DNA of 64,000 bases from Streptomyces lacrimifluminis. GTDB taxonomy: Bacteria; Actinomycetota; Actinomycetes; Streptomycetales; Streptomycetaceae. The translations under genes were made by a program, and so were the position numbers. The stretch covers positions 1 to 64,000 of the forward strand of contig NZ_BMMU01000014.1 in assembly GCF_014646095.1 (NCBI RefSeq), in the 5' to 3' direction. Under the pieces are notes generated by a model. It ran no database searches. It was not told the DNA's origin and worked only from the letters and a program-made list of their open reading frames with translations. How positions within the stretch are numbered: the stretch's first letter is position 1; every line of letters starts with the position of its first letter. Of the stretch, positions 1 through 8,950 are shown in pieces.

Positions 1-2
1 GC

Positions 3-89
3 TGGGAACGCCGCGACGACATCCACGAAGCATTCCTCGGACTCGCCGTCTGCCTGATCACTCACCGCCACGTCCAACGGCTTTGTTAG
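3..89 (+). pseudogene. 3' end of an IS5-type transposase (cut by window edge)
   Basis: Frame 3 reads WERRDDIHEAFLGLAVCLI and then THRHVQRLC before a TAG at 87-89. This matches the C-terminal end of Streptomyces IS5-family (IS427-like) DDE transposases, which finish with an RRDDIHEAFLGLA-type block. Only the last 28 codons lie in the window, so it is not possible to say whether the upstream part is intact. The bases right after the stop (gggactgtt, 89-97) could be the edge of the element's terminal repeat, but the partner end is outside the window. Confidence 0.6.
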
Positions 90-913
90 GGACTGTTATC
101 CGCCGACCGGGGCATCCGACGGGACTGTCCGCAGCACCGCATGCCTCGGCGAGCATCGTCTTCCCGACAGAAGGACCGGGGGTCAGGGCTTACTCGGTCT
201 CATTTCTTCTGTGATCGGCGAGATCGGCGCGAATGAGGTGCCGGCGGCACGGTCGCCAAGGGGTCATGCACCTGCTGGCATGGGATGAGCTAGGGCGGGT
301 AGAGGCTGCACGTTGACGAGGAGGCGTCGTGATGCCTGGGGAGGTCCAACGGCGCCTCCTCGTCCTTACCGTGAGGATCACCTCTGCGCAGGCGGGTGCG
401 AAAAACTCCCCGGAGTCCGGCGCGCACTGGCGCAGTTCGTCGCACACCATGTCCAGCAGGAGGACGACCTGTGGGTTTTCCTTCACCTCCCTCCCCCATC
501 TCCTGGCGGATCCGCAGAGGCGTGGTGGTCGGCTCCAGGGCCCGCGCTGTTCCGGATCCACGGGGCGATCTCCAAGGACTCGCTCGGATCGAAGTTGACG
601 ATGAACGGGAGGGCGCCATCCTTCGGGGCGGATCGCGGCGCCATGCCACACGCCGTCTTGGGTCGTGGCTGGTCCGCCGAGCTGCTGTGCGGCAGGATGC
701 CTGCGCCCCAGGCGGTCTGCCCCCGTGCCGCTTCCACCTGACCGTGGCCGGGAAATCATCGCGGCGCGGGTTCAGGACGACGGCCGGGGAGCCGATCGCG
801 TCCAGCTGAAGCACTGCCCGTCGCTGCCGAAATGGCGGACCCTGCGGATGGCGTTCGTTGGCGTGCTGGTTACGTCTCCAGGACGTTGGGGCTCCCGGCG
901 CGGGCCAGGTTGA
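90..913. other. Gene-poor stretch with possible decayed coding on the minus strand
   Basis: No open frame here has a convincing start, ribosome site and protein-like composition together. On the minus strand three short protein-like stretches follow each other in different frames: LDAIGSPAVVLNPRRDDFPA (around 730-810), DGALPFIVNFDPSESLEIAP (around 560-620) and EVKENPQVVLLLDMVCDELR (around 430-500). That pattern would fit an old gene broken by frameshifts, with the first stretch faintly like a nucleoside deoxyribosyltransferase. The assignment is a guess. Confidence 0.2.
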
Positions 914-1162
914 CTATGCGGATGTCTCTCTTCTGGCCTCCTTGCGCCGTGCGGCCTGGTTGGCGGCTATGAGACAGGTCCACATGAGGACCAGGCAGGC
1001 CGTCACCGCGATGCGTCCTGCACTGTCGCCATCGATCACCCGCCACGCCAACAGGCCGATGCTCAGGCAGAGCATCGGCCAGTAGACCCGCGGCCCCCAC
1101 CGGTTACCTGGCCTGGCCCATGCCGGCGGGACGTGGGAATGAGAATCCGGGCGTTGCTCCAT
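914..1162 (-). CDS. Small hypothetical membrane protein
   Basis: An 82-residue protein with two likely membrane helices, around residues 26-43 (VYWPMLCLSIGLLAWRVI) and 49-68 (GRIAVTACLVLMWTCLIAAN), followed by a basic tail (ARRKEARRE). The ATG at 1162 is preceded on the minus strand by AGAGGGAGGCGCAT, a strong ribosome site at good spacing, which is the main reason to believe the gene. No family is recognised and no neighbour suggests a role. The topology, with both ends probably inside, is inference. Confidence 0.6.
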   Translation of the reverse strand: MEQRPDSHSHVPPAWARPGNRWGPRVYWPMLCLSIGLLAWRVIDGDSAGRIAVTACLVLMWTCLIAANQAARRKEARRETSA

Positions 1163-1256
1163 ATGCGCCTCCCTCTCTCAGTCGCCTTGCCCACAACTAC
1201 CGCAATAGGCATGCACGTTCACCGGCTTCGGCCCCTGCCCGGTCAGTGCTCAGCGA

Positions 1257-1440
1257 TCAGTCTGGCAACAGCACGGACTGGCCGGCGCGCATGAAGTCCA
1301 GGTAGGCACCCCGCGTCTCCTGGCCTTTTCGCGCCGATCCGAGCGCCGCGTACCGTGGCACACCCGCCGACGAGAACGCCGACGACCGCGCCAACAAGCC
1401 CGGCGATGCCTGCGACAACGGCTGCCCACTCTTGATCCAC
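1257..1440 (-). pseudogene. Frameshifted, truncated small hypothetical protein
   Basis: The frame starting at 1440 reads MDQEWAAVVAGIAGLVGAVV and then VLVGGCATVRGARIGAKR, a hydrophobic start seen in small Streptomyces proteins of the type AAGIAGLxGAxxGGxxxxxGARxGA. After about position 1325 protein-like sequence continues in another frame (KGQETRGAYLDFMRAGQSVL) and stops at 1257. This is what a single frameshift in one gene would give. The product is also short for that type of protein, so the gene is probably dead. Function unknown. Confidence 0.45.
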
Positions 1441-1547
1441 GCGCCGAACCTGTCAGAGGCACGGAGTCCCGGAAGCGTTTCACCCCACACTGTCCGCATC
1501 ACCGCCAGCGCAGTGGCCACTTCCAGCCGTGGAGGCCAGGAAGGCGA

Positions 1548-1826
1548 TCAGGGGCTGTCGCCGCCCCAGTCCCAGCAGGCCGGGTTGCCGGGGCGCGGAT
1601 CGTACAGCGCCCGCCCGCCAGGCCCGAACTGCCCCAGCTCGGTCTGGAGGGAGACGCCTGTGTCGATCTCGTCCTGCGACCAACCCGTGATGTCCAACAG
1701 CAGCCCGTCCAGCGGTCCGCCGACCAGTTCGACGTACGTCTGGCCCGGGCGCGGTCCCGGGGCGGGGTCATCGTGGTCGGCACCATAGACCCGGCCACGC
1801 AGCAACTGCTCATCATCGCCGTTCAT
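1548..1826 (-). CDS. Small conserved Streptomyces hypothetical protein
   Basis: About 92 residues. The core reads YVELVGGPLDGLLLDITGW, then DTGVSLQTELGQFGPGGRAL and YDPRPGNPACWDWGGDSP. I recognise this as a conserved small cytoplasmic protein of streptomycetes with no known function. The start at 1826 is preferred over an upstream in-frame ATG at 1859 because GGAAGG lies just upstream of 1826 while 1859 has no ribosome site. It is acidic, with no membrane segment or signal peptide. Confidence 0.65.
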   Translation of the reverse strand: MNGDDEQLLRGRVYGADHDDPAPGPRPGQTYVELVGGPLDGLLLDITGWSQDEIDTGVSLQTELGQFGPGGRALYDPRPGNPACWDWGGDSP

Positions 1827-2093
1827 GCGGTCCAGCCTTCCAGCCGCCACTGACATCAACGCGGGCTGCCAGGAACACCGTGAGCTTGCCCGCGCCGCCG
1901 ACGAAACAGCCTGCCCAGGTCAGGTCTCGAATTCGTCGTCACGCGAGACACACACTTCGACCGCGCGCTGACTACTGAGAATTTCGAGTTGTCGTCGGGT
2001 AATGACGGTTCGGTCCGCAGCATCAGCTCCGGCCCAGCCTGATAGCCGACGGTCTTCGCCGGTCACTGGGACCGAGTCCCCCGGCGGGTCGCC

Positions 2094-2711
2094 ATGTCAC
2101 ACCATCAGCAGCTCATGACAGCCCTCGATGCACTGGACCGCGCCTTCGCCTCTGAAGAGCCGTTCCCCATCGGTGGTTGCCCGTACTGCTACGGCGAGGA
2201 GGGACTCACCGAACTCTCCAGGCCGCTGCACCTCATACCCGACGACCTGGTGTCCGCGACCGCCGGAGAGGTGCCCAGCCACTGGGACGACTTCCCGCGT
2301 CTCTTCCGCCGTCTCGTCCCGCGCATCATCCGCCCCCTTGTCGCCGGTCAGTTCCACGTCTCCGAGGAACTGATCGCCACCCGCCTGGTCGAAACGGGCT
2401 GGAGCACCTGGGACGCGCCCCTGGCCGACGCGCTTCGCACCGTCTGGACCGCATGGTGGCAGGCCACATTGCACACCCACCCCAGCCCAGTGTCCATCAG
2501 GGACACCCTCGGCCTCATCACTGTCGCCACCGACAGCCTGCGCCCTCGGCTGGACATATGGACCGCCACCCGGACCCCGGCTGCCGACACGCACTTGGCG
2601 CCGGGGATTCCGTGCGGCCGTTGGCAGTCGCGGGCACCGACGGGGTTGGGCAGCAGGCCCCAGGGGAAGTCTCCGTCCCGCGGACCGTCGACTGAAATGG
2701 AGCTCCTGTGA
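2094..2711 (+). CDS. Hypothetical protein with an aberrant, probably truncated C-terminus
   Basis: Up to about residue 167 the 205-residue product is protein-like: MSHHQQLMTALDALDRAFAS, a CPYC pair that could bind zinc (residues 29-32), and a region ending near SLRPRLDIWTATRTPAADTH. From about position 2597 on, the composition changes to low-complexity G/P/R/S residues. The original end therefore seems lost through a small deletion or frameshift. I do not recognise the family beyond a resemblance to streptomycete hypothetical proteins. It reads toward the reductase gene, 53 bases downstream. Confidence 0.5.
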   Translation: MSHHQQLMTALDALDRAFASEEPFPIGGCPYCYGEEGLTELSRPLHLIPDDLVSATAGEVPSHWDDFPRLFRRLVPRIIRPLVAGQFHVSEELIATRLVETGWSTWDAPLADALRTVWTAWWQATLHTHPSPVSIRDTLGLITVATDSLRPRLDIWTATRTPAADTHLAPGIPCGRWQSRAPTGLGSRPQGKSPSRGPSTEMELL

Positions 2712-2764
2712 CGTGAGCAACCGCTGTCCGAGAGCCAGGGGAACTTCAGGGATGGAGTTGATGC

Positions 2765-5077
2765 GTGGTGGAACGGCGTATGACGGTTGCGACCCACTGG
2801 GGCAGTTTTGTCGCGGTGGTCGATTCAGGTCGGTTGGTGCGAATTGAGCCGAGGGGCGACGACCCCGCGCCGTCGCCTATCGGCCCCGGGATGGTGACGG
2901 CCGCTGACGACAGCGCTCGCGTGTTGCGCCCGGCGGTGCGCAAGGGCTGGCTGAACGGCCTGCCGCGCGTCCACGACACGGCCAGAGGCGCAGACGCCTT
3001 TGTGGAGGTGAGCTGGGACGATGCGATCACGTTGGTCAGCGATGAACTGCGTCGAGTGCGTTCACAGCACGGAGACAGCGCGGTGTTCGGCGGATCCTAT
3101 GGATGGGCGAGTGCGGGCGGCTTCCACAACGCGCAGGGGCAACTCCACCGGTTCCTGGCGTTGGGCGGGGGATACACCGACTCGCGCAACACGTACAGCA
3201 CCGCCGCTTTGGAGGTCATCCTCCCCCATGTGATCGGCGGGCATCCGTGGAGCTACCAGTCCCGGATGCCGATGTGGGACGAGATCGCCGAGAGCTGCGA
3301 GCTCGTGGTGGCGTTTGGCGGGCTGGCCCTCAAGAACAGCCAGATCAACCCTGGTGGGCTGGCCAGGCACCAGACGCAGAACCTGCAGCGCCAATGCCGT
3401 GAGGCCGGGGTGCGGTTCGTGAACGTCAGCCCCATCCGCAGCGACACCGCCGGCTTCCTAGGCGCCGAGTGGCTGCCCGTCATCCCCAACACCGACACCG
3501 CCGCTATGCTCGGCATCGCCCACACGATGCTGGTCAACGGGTGGCACGACGAGGACTTCCTTCGCCGGTGCTGCGTCGGCTTCGACCGCTTCGCCTCCTA
3601 TCTGGTCGGCGAGCTCGACGGCGTCCCCAAGGACGCTGCCTGGGCAGCGAGGATCACGGGCATCAGCCGCGACGCGATCAGCGACCTCGCCCGCCGCCTC
3701 ACCACCCAGCGTTCTCTCATCATGGTCAACTACGCGGTGCAACGGGCAGACCACGGCGAACAACCGATGTGGATGTCTGTGGTGCTGGCCGCCATGACGG
3801 GCTCGATGGGCCGGCCTGGCTGCGGCTGGGGCGCAGGTTACGCGACGATGGACGCGACCGGCGTTGCCAGAGGCCGCCCCTCCGTGGCGACGGTGCCCAA
3901 GGTTTCCAACCCCGTTCCGGATTTCATCCCGGTCGCAAGGATCGCCGACACCCTGCTGCACCCGGGGAAGACCATCGACTACGACGGCCGGCGCCTCACG
4001 TTGCCCGAGCTTCGCCTGGTCTACTGGTGCGGAGGCAACCCGTTCCACCACCACCAGGACCTGCACCGGTTGGCCCGCGCCTGGCAGACCCCTGACACGG
4101 TGGTGGTTCACGAAGCCTGGTGGAACACCACGGCCAAGTTCGCGGACATCGTCCTCCCCGTCGCCACCAGCCTGGAGCGCGACGACTTTGCCGCCGGATT
4201 CGCCGATCCCCACCTTGTCGCGATGCCGAAGGTCCGTGAGCCGGAGGGCGATTCGCGCACCGACCACCAGATCTTCGCCGCCTTGGCCTCCCGGCTCGGA
4301 TTCGAGCAGGAGTTCACGGAGTCGCGCTCCGAGATCGAATGGGTCCGGCACCTTTACGAGCAGACAAGGGCCGAGCTCGGCGACGATGCCGCCTTGCCGG
4401 ACTTCGACGACTTCTGGCGCAGCTCCACCGCTGAGCTGCCGGCGTTGACCGGACCGTTTCCCGGCAGCTTCGAGGCGCTCCGCGAAGATCCGCAGCGTTT
4501 CCCCCTGCCGACGCCTTCGGGCCGGATCGAGATCTTCTCCGAGGAGATCGACTCGTTCGGCTACGCCGACTGCGCCGGGCATCCGACATGGTTCGAACCC
4601 GTGGAGTGGCTTCGTGCTGACGTGTCGGACCGGTTCCCGCTGCACTTGATCTCGAATCAGCCCGCCTCGCGCCTGCACAGCCAGTACGACAACGGTGGCC
4701 ACAGCCTCAATTCAAAGATCCGTGGCCGCGAGCCCGTGACGATCAACCCGTTGGACGCCGCGTCGCGCGGCATCGAGAACGGCATGATCGTGCGCGTCCA
4801 CAACGACCGAGGTAGCTGTCTGGCGGGCGCAGTCCTGTCGGACGACGTCATGCCAGGCGTCGTACAACTGCCCACGGGAGCGTGGTGGGATCCGGTCCAG
4901 CCGGGCCTGAGCGGAACATTGGACCGCCACGGCAATCCGAACGTTCTCACGGCGGATCGGCCGTGCTCGCGCCTGTCCCAAGGACCGAGTGCTCTCAGTG
5001 CACTGGTCGACGTCGCGTTATACGACGATCCCCTTCCTGATGTGCTCGCTTTCACCCCGCCACACCTCGAACATTGA
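2765..5077 (+). CDS. Molybdopterin oxidoreductase, biotin sulfoxide/TMAO reductase type
   Basis: A 770-residue member of the DMSO-reductase superfamily, closest in layout to BisC/TorA/TorZ. It probably reduces S- or N-oxides (biotin or methionine sulfoxide, TMAO) with a bis-molybdopterin guanine dinucleotide cofactor. Residues near the start (THWGSFVAVVDSGRLVRIEP) match the BisC N-terminus, followed by FGGSYGWASAGGFHNAQGQL. Ser145 in NTYSTAAL is the expected molybdenum ligand. The C-terminal cofactor domain contains LISNQPASRLHSQYDNGG. There is no N-terminal iron-sulfur cysteine motif and no Tat signal, which points to a cytoplasmic BisC-like enzyme. The start may be GTG 2765 or ATG 2780. No membrane anchor or chaperone gene is adjacent, so the electron donor is unknown. 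Confidence 0.85.
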   Translation: MVERRMTVATHWGSFVAVVDSGRLVRIEPRGDDPAPSPIGPGMVTAADDSARVLRPAVRKGWLNGLPRVHDTARGADAFVEVSWDDAITLVSDELRRVRSQHGDSAVFGGSYGWASAGGFHNAQGQLHRFLALGGGYTDSRNTYSTAALEVILPHVIGGHPWSYQSRMPMWDEIAESCELVVAFGGLALKNSQINPGGLARHQTQNLQRQCREAGVRFVNVSPIRSDTAGFLGAEWLPVIPNTDTAAMLGIAHTMLVNGWHDEDFLRRCCVGFDRFASYLVGELDGVPKDAAWAARITGISRDAISDLARRLTTQRSLIMVNYAVQRADHGEQPMWMSVVLAAMTGSMGRPGCGWGAGYATMDATGVARGRPSVATVPKVSNPVPDFIPVARIADTLLHPGKTIDYDGRRLTLPELRLVYWCGGNPFHHHQDLHRLARAWQTPDTVVVHEAWWNTTAKFADIVLPVATSLERDDFAAGFADPHLVAMPKVREPEGDSRTDHQIFAALASRLGFEQEFTESRSEIEWVRHLYEQTRAELGDDAALPDFDDFWRSSTAELPALTGPFPGSFEALREDPQRFPLPTPSGRIEIFSEEIDSFGYADCAGHPTWFEPVEWLRADVSDRFPLHLISNQPASRLHSQYDNGGHSLNSKIRGREPVTINPLDAASRGIENGMIVRVHNDRGSCLAGAVLSDDVMPGVVQLPTGAWWDPVQPGLSGTLDRHGNPNVLTADRPCSRLSQGPSALSALVDVALYDDPLPDVLAFTPPHLEH

Positions 5078-5212
5078 CACGAAGGCTTCCTGCCGCCTCG
5101 GGCAAGTTTCGTGTAGGCCATCGTCGATCGCGCAGCAGGCTGGCCCTGGCCGACGAGAGGCTCTCCACTTGGGGTTTGCACTTGCGTGATGGAATGAATA
5201 CTGTACGTAGTC

Positions 5213-5764
5213 GTGACTGCACTTCAAGACCTCAAGTACGGCCAGTGGTTCAGGGGCGCCGACGTCGACGGCGACGGGTTCATCACCCAGCGGGACGTCC
5301 GAATGATGAGCGAGCGCTACATCGCCGCCCGCGGCACCGCGCCGGAAGCCGCGACCGCCCGCCTGCTCACCGAGGGGATGGACGGGTTCTGGACGAACGT
5401 GCTCGCCCCCATGGATCAGGACGGTGACGGGAAGATCGATCTACGGGAGATGACCGAGGGGTTCAGGCGGGTCCTCACCGACCCCGCCCAGTACCCGGAA
5501 CAGATCGAGCCGGTGACCAACTACTTCTTCGACCTCGCCGACCTCAACGGAGACGGCAAGATCGACCAGGCGGAGTTCCAGCAGATGTACTACTCGGTCG
5601 CCGGCGTTCCCGGCGAGGACTGCGCCGCAGTCTTCGCCGCTTTGGACCGGGACGGCTCCGGTGCGCTGGACCGCGCCGAATTCCACCAGGCCGTCGCGGA
5701 GTTCTTCTACGGCAACGACCCGGACGCTCCTGCCAACCACCTGTTCGGCAGGGTCGCCGGCTGA
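5213..5764 (+). CDS. Four-EF-hand calcium-binding protein (calerythrin-like)
   Basis: 183 residues with four EF-hand loops visible: 17-28 (DVDGDGFITQRD), 68-79 (DQDGDGKIDLRE), 110-121 (DLNGDGKIDQAE) and 145-156 (DRDGSGALDRAE). Loops 2-4 have the usual Glu at position 12; loop 1 has Asp, which tends to lower calcium affinity or shift preference toward magnesium. There is no signal peptide, so it is cytoplasmic, like calerythrin and the CabB/CabD proteins of actinomycetes. GTG 5213 is used because it directly precedes the first helix. Role: calcium buffering or sensing (family knowledge). Confidence 0.9.
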   Translation: MTALQDLKYGQWFRGADVDGDGFITQRDVRMMSERYIAARGTAPEAATARLLTEGMDGFWTNVLAPMDQDGDGKIDLREMTEGFRRVLTDPAQYPEQIEPVTNYFFDLADLNGDGKIDQAEFQQMYYSVAGVPGEDCAAVFAALDRDGSGALDRAEFHQAVAEFFYGNDPDAPANHLFGRVAG

Positions 5765-6036
5765 CAGCCCCAGACGCGGCCAGGGGCACCGCATGCCCGC
5801 ACCACTGCTGGTGTGGGCATGCGGCGGGACGACGTCAGGCCAGGCAGCCCCGTTAATGTGTTTCGCGGTCCTGCAATGGGGCCGCTGGCCTCCGGGCCCG
5901 GTATGACTGTTGCGCCCTGTCGAACGGATGACCTGGGGGTGGTGTCACCGGGCCGGGAGGTGCCTTCGGCAACCCCGGACCGCCTGCCGCTCCCTGTACC
6001 CGGAGGAGCGCCGTGGTGCACGCGCATGTGGACACC

Positions 6037-6066
6037 CGTCTGGGGCGCCGGCAGGCGCCCCAGACG
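6037..6066 (-). terminator. Perfect 13-bp stem terminator hairpin
   Basis: Arms 6037-6049 (CGTCTGGGGCGCC) and 6054-6066 are exact inverse complements around the 4-base loop ggca. It begins 9 bases past the stop of the cyclophilin gene on the minus strand, and also lies between convergent genes. There is no U-tract, as is common for Streptomyces terminators. The rest of 5765-6036 holds nothing recognisable. Confidence 0.75.
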
Positions 6067-6074
6067 AACGATGG

Positions 6075-6575
6075 TCAGACGGCGGGGACGATGCCGCTCT
6101 CCTCAATGACGATCTTCTTGGCGGTGCCTCCGGAGCGGCTGCCGAGAGTCTCGATCGTCCTGACGATGTCCGCGCCCTCGACGACCTCGCCGAAGACGAC
6201 GTGCTTGCCGTCGAGCCACGAGGTCACCACGGTGGTGATGAAGAACTGCGAGCCGTTGGAGTTCGGACCCGCGTTGGCCATGCTCAGCAGGAACGGTCGG
6301 TCGTGCTTGAGCTGGAAGTTCTCGTCGGCGAACTTCTCACCGTAGATGCTCTTGCCGCCCGTGCCGTTGCCGTTGGTGAAGTCACCGCCCTGCAGCATGA
6401 ACTCCGGGATGACCCGGTGGAAGGGCGCACCTTTGTAGCCGAACCCGTTCTGGCCGGTGGCCAGCTCACGGAAGTTGCGGGCGGTCTTCGGCACGACGTC
6501 GTCGAACAGTCGGAAGACGATGCGGCCGAGGTCCTCGCCGTTCGCGGAAACCTGGAAATAGACGTTCTCACTCAT
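6075..6575 (-). CDS. Cyclophilin-type peptidyl-prolyl cis-trans isomerase
   Basis: A 166-residue single-domain cyclophilin that catalyses cis-trans isomerisation of prolyl bonds during protein folding. Signature elements are FHRVIPEFMLQGGDFTNGNG (with the catalytic Arg), then FLLSMANAGPNSNGSQFFIT and LDGKHVVFGEVVEG. There is no signal peptide or membrane segment, so it is cytosolic. ATG 6575 is preceded by GGAGA at good distance; a longer open frame extends upstream but is not protein-like. It ends just before a strong hairpin and stands alone. Confidence 0.93.
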   Translation of the reverse strand: MSENVYFQVSANGEDLGRIVFRLFDDVVPKTARNFRELATGQNGFGYKGAPFHRVIPEFMLQGGDFTNGNGTGGKSIYGEKFADENFQLKHDRPFLLSMANAGPNSNGSQFFITTVVTSWLDGKHVVFGEVVEGADIVRTIETLGSRSGGTAKKIVIEESGIVPAV

Positions 6576-6953
6576 GCAGTGATTCTCCACCATGGTTTCA
6601 GACCCGCGGTACTCGGCGTCGCCTCCGTCGCCTCCGGTACGACCATCGCTTCCCGCGCCGGCCGGGTGGGGCAGCGTCGGGGAGAGGCTGAAAGGAACGC
6701 TGGTGCGGCCCGACCCGGTGGTCAAAGTCGGTGTCGACGTCGCCCAGGACAGCTCCGGCAAGGAGGGGCCGTTGTTATGCGGAGCCGGAAGCAGCACCTC
6801 GCTACGAGCCATGGGCTGGGCCGTGGCCGGGCCGGCCTGAGGGCACCGGCCCCGTCGGCCCCGTGGAGTGTCCCACCTCACACCGACAGCGCGCCGGCCG
6901 ATCACGTGCGGGGACGGGTGAAATGCCCAGCCGCCCGCTGACGGTGTGCGGTG

Positions 6954-7275
6954 TCAGCGGCGGGCGCCGCCGTGGCGGTGGTCGTGGTCGTGGTCGTTCC
7001 GCAGGGTGGCCGTGTCGCGGTCGTTGTTCCACACGTACTGACGACGGTCCTGGTAAAGGCTGGCGCGAGTGCCGCGGCCCTCATCGGTGTTGATACGGAG
7101 CGTGCCACGACCGGCCACGGTAGCGGGAAGGTACAGGTGCGACCGGACTCGTCCTCAAGGGCCCAGCCGTCGAGGTTGACCATGTTGCGGTGGTGTTGTT
7201 GGCGTCCACCCACGCCTTGTGCGGCGAGCGGTTGGAGCGGTTGTCGTGTCCCGGGGATTCGTACTGGACGTGCAC
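6954..7275 (-). pseudogene. Lamin-tail-domain (LTD) protein relic with frameshifts
   Basis: Three reading frames on the minus strand join into one LTD-like protein. They are HVQYESPGHDNRSNRSPHKA (from 7275), then MVNLDGWALEDESGRTCTFP (around 7130-7190), then GRGTLRINTDEGRGTRASLY and QDRRQYVWNNDRDTATLRND, ending at a TGA at 6954-6956. Streptomyces secreted LTD proteins carry exactly this order: NRSN block, NLxGWxLxDESG, then YQDRRxYVWNNxxDTATLR. At least two indels separate the blocks and the signal peptide is missing, so the gene is dead unless these are sequencing errors. Confidence 0.7.
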
Positions 7276-8022
7276 GTACGGTTTCCGAGTTCAGGCGACA
7301 CTGATTGCGTGATTATCGAACGCGCGTATGCCCATTTCTCCTCGTACGACGCGGAGACCTGGCCTTGGTCGGTGCCCTGCGTCCGGCAGTTGCTCGACGA
7401 AGGGCTGCGGTTCACCGCGCCGGTGACCTTTCTGGTCGGTGAGAACGGCTCGGGGAAGTCGACCCTGGTCGAGGCGTTGGCGGAGGGGTTCGGCCTGGAC
7501 TCCTACGGTGGCTCCCACGACTGGCGCTACGCTTCCCCGCGCGGCAAGTCGGCGCTCGGAGAGGGTATGAAATTCGACGCCGCCTCGGGACGCGGGCGCC
7601 GTATGGTCACCAGCTGGTCAGCTCGCAAGGGCTTCTTCCTGCGTGCCGAGACCGCTATGGACGCCCTGGGCAGGGAGGGGTTCTCGCCGGACTCCGTGAG
7701 TCATGGTGAGGGCTTTCTCGCGGCGTTCCGCGGGAAGTTCCTTCACGCCGGGCTCTATGTTCTCGACGAGCCGGAGGCAGCGCTCTCCTTCTCTTCGTGC
7801 CTCGAGCTGATCGGGCACATCGACAGGTTGGCCAAGGAGGGCGGCCAGGTCATCTGTGCCACGCACTCCCCGTTGCTGACCGCGCTGCCGGGCGCGGACA
7901 TCATCGAGGTCGGTGAGCACGGTATGCGGAGGGTCGCCTGGCAGGAGCTCGGCGTCGTGGATCACTGGCGCCGTTATCTCGCCGACCCGCACTCCTATCT
8001 ACGGCACATCCTCGAACCGTAG
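7270..8022 (+). CDS. AAA/ABC-type ATPase, RecF/SMC-like P-loop protein
   Basis: About 250 residues of an ABC-class AAA ATPase standing alone. Walker A is GENGSGKS (7438-7461). A YRYAS-like WRYASPRGK stretch follows, then the signature region SHGEGFLAAF, Walker B YVLDEPEAAL, and the switch motif ICATHSPLL. Such stand-alone ATPases are cytoplasmic, often pair with nucleases or act in defence or repair, but no partner gene is present here. The start is uncertain: GTG 7219, GTG 7270 or GTG 7309 are in frame. 7270 is chosen because upstream sequence overlaps the LTD relic. Function beyond ATP hydrolysis is not known. Confidence 0.75.
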   Translation: MHVRFPSSGDTDCVIIERAYAHFSSYDAETWPWSVPCVRQLLDEGLRFTAPVTFLVGENGSGKSTLVEALAEGFGLDSYGGSHDWRYASPRGKSALGEGMKFDAASGRGRRMVTSWSARKGFFLRAETAMDALGREGFSPDSVSHGEGFLAAFRGKFLHAGLYVLDEPEAALSFSSCLELIGHIDRLAKEGGQVICATHSPLLTALPGADIIEVGEHGMRRVAWQELGVVDHWRRYLADPHSYLRHILEP

Positions 8023-8117
8023 GCGGGTCCCCATCAGCCCTCGTCACATGGGCGACGCAGAAGGCCCGGCTCTCGGCGTTTGCCAACTGTGCTGCGTCGT
8101 CACACGGACGCTCCCCC

Positions 8118-8305
8118 GATGGGATGAGCACGAAGGTCCACCTGGCCAGTGACAACCGCGCACGGCTACATCCATCCATGTCAATGCCCGCCAGGCCGGT
8201 GACGCGTCGGCCTTCGAGGTGGTCATGGCCGGAATGCGGATCCCGCGAAGCGGGCTCGGCAGGCCGAGAACCCGCCCTGTGGTCGTCCTTGCCGATCGCG
8301 CCATC
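8118..8305 (+). pseudogene. Fragment of an IS5/DDE transposase, one frameshift
   Basis: GMSTKVHLASDNRARLHPSM in one frame is followed after about 8180 by VNARQAGDASAFEVVMAGMR and IPRSGLGRPRTRPVVVLADR in the next frame. These are the conserved STKVHLA, QAGDAxAFExVMAGIRVPR and GRPRTRPDxVLADKAYSSR blocks of Streptomyces IS5-family transposases. The catalytic core continues only to ADRAIAHQ and then disappears. Both element ends are missing, so this is an old remnant. Confidence 0.7.
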
Positions 8306-8307
8306 GC

Positions 8308-8616
8308 TCACCAGGCCGCACTCCAACTTGCGGCCATCAGCGGATGGGCGCAGGCGGGGGAGAGCAGCGGGGCAACCACCTCGGCGTCGTGCCCAATCCT
8401 CAACCGCATTGCGTACAGGTGCTCGTACGCGACGAGCCGCAGATCCTTCGGCCGGGTCGCGGAGGCGGCGCCGGTCTACGCCAAGGCACGGCGGGCGGCG
8501 GCGACGTGCGAAGGGACCAGCGCGGACATCAGCACCACGGGTCTCGATCCGCCCAGGGGCAGAATTCGGGTCCTATCGTCCCCCGCCTCGACCGGCCGCA
8601 GCAGGCGCACTTCGAT
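8308..8616 (-). pseudogene. Decayed gene of unknown function with an internal stop
   Basis: The minus strand reads IEVRLLRPVEAGDDRTRILP, then GGSRPVVLMSALVPSHVAAA, then a TAG at 8476-8478. The same frame continues as RPKDLRLVAYEHLYAMRLRI and GHDAEVVAPLLSPA to a TGA at 8308-8310. Both halves have protein-like composition, which is unusual in this otherwise gene-poor stretch. I do not recognise the family. The sequence between here and 8950 shows nothing else convincing. Confidence 0.35.
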
Positions 8617-8950
8617 CATCGCTCCCCAGCAAGCGTCGGTCGATTCGCGAGTGAGGCCCGGCAACGATATCCGCAGGCCCGGAGCAGGCGTCACGGATTG
8701 CCGGGCCGCTGTCCGGCTTCGAGTGGTCCGGTGGCACGGGACGCGGCCGAGGCGCGGGCGGGAGCGCTCCCCTCTCCTTCTCGGCGTGAGCGGGTATTGG
8801 CCGGTTCCGGTGATGCCCCGACGCGGGGCGCGGACATCTGGGGGACGCGCCTGCCGCCCCCCGTATGACTTCGCACACGTGGCGCTCATACGGGACGGAT
8901 GTGCGCTCCGTCCGCTCTCTGACGAACAACCACCGAGCGAGGAGACGACC

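Noticed and set aside
3458..4702. A 414-codon open frame on the minus strand
   Set aside because: It is antisense to the molybdoenzyme gene; the product is rich in Arg/Gly/Val from GC codon bias and has no domain or ribosome site.
5910..6941. A 343-codon open frame on the plus strand
   Set aside because: It runs antisense through the cyclophilin gene, whose motifs are unmistakable.
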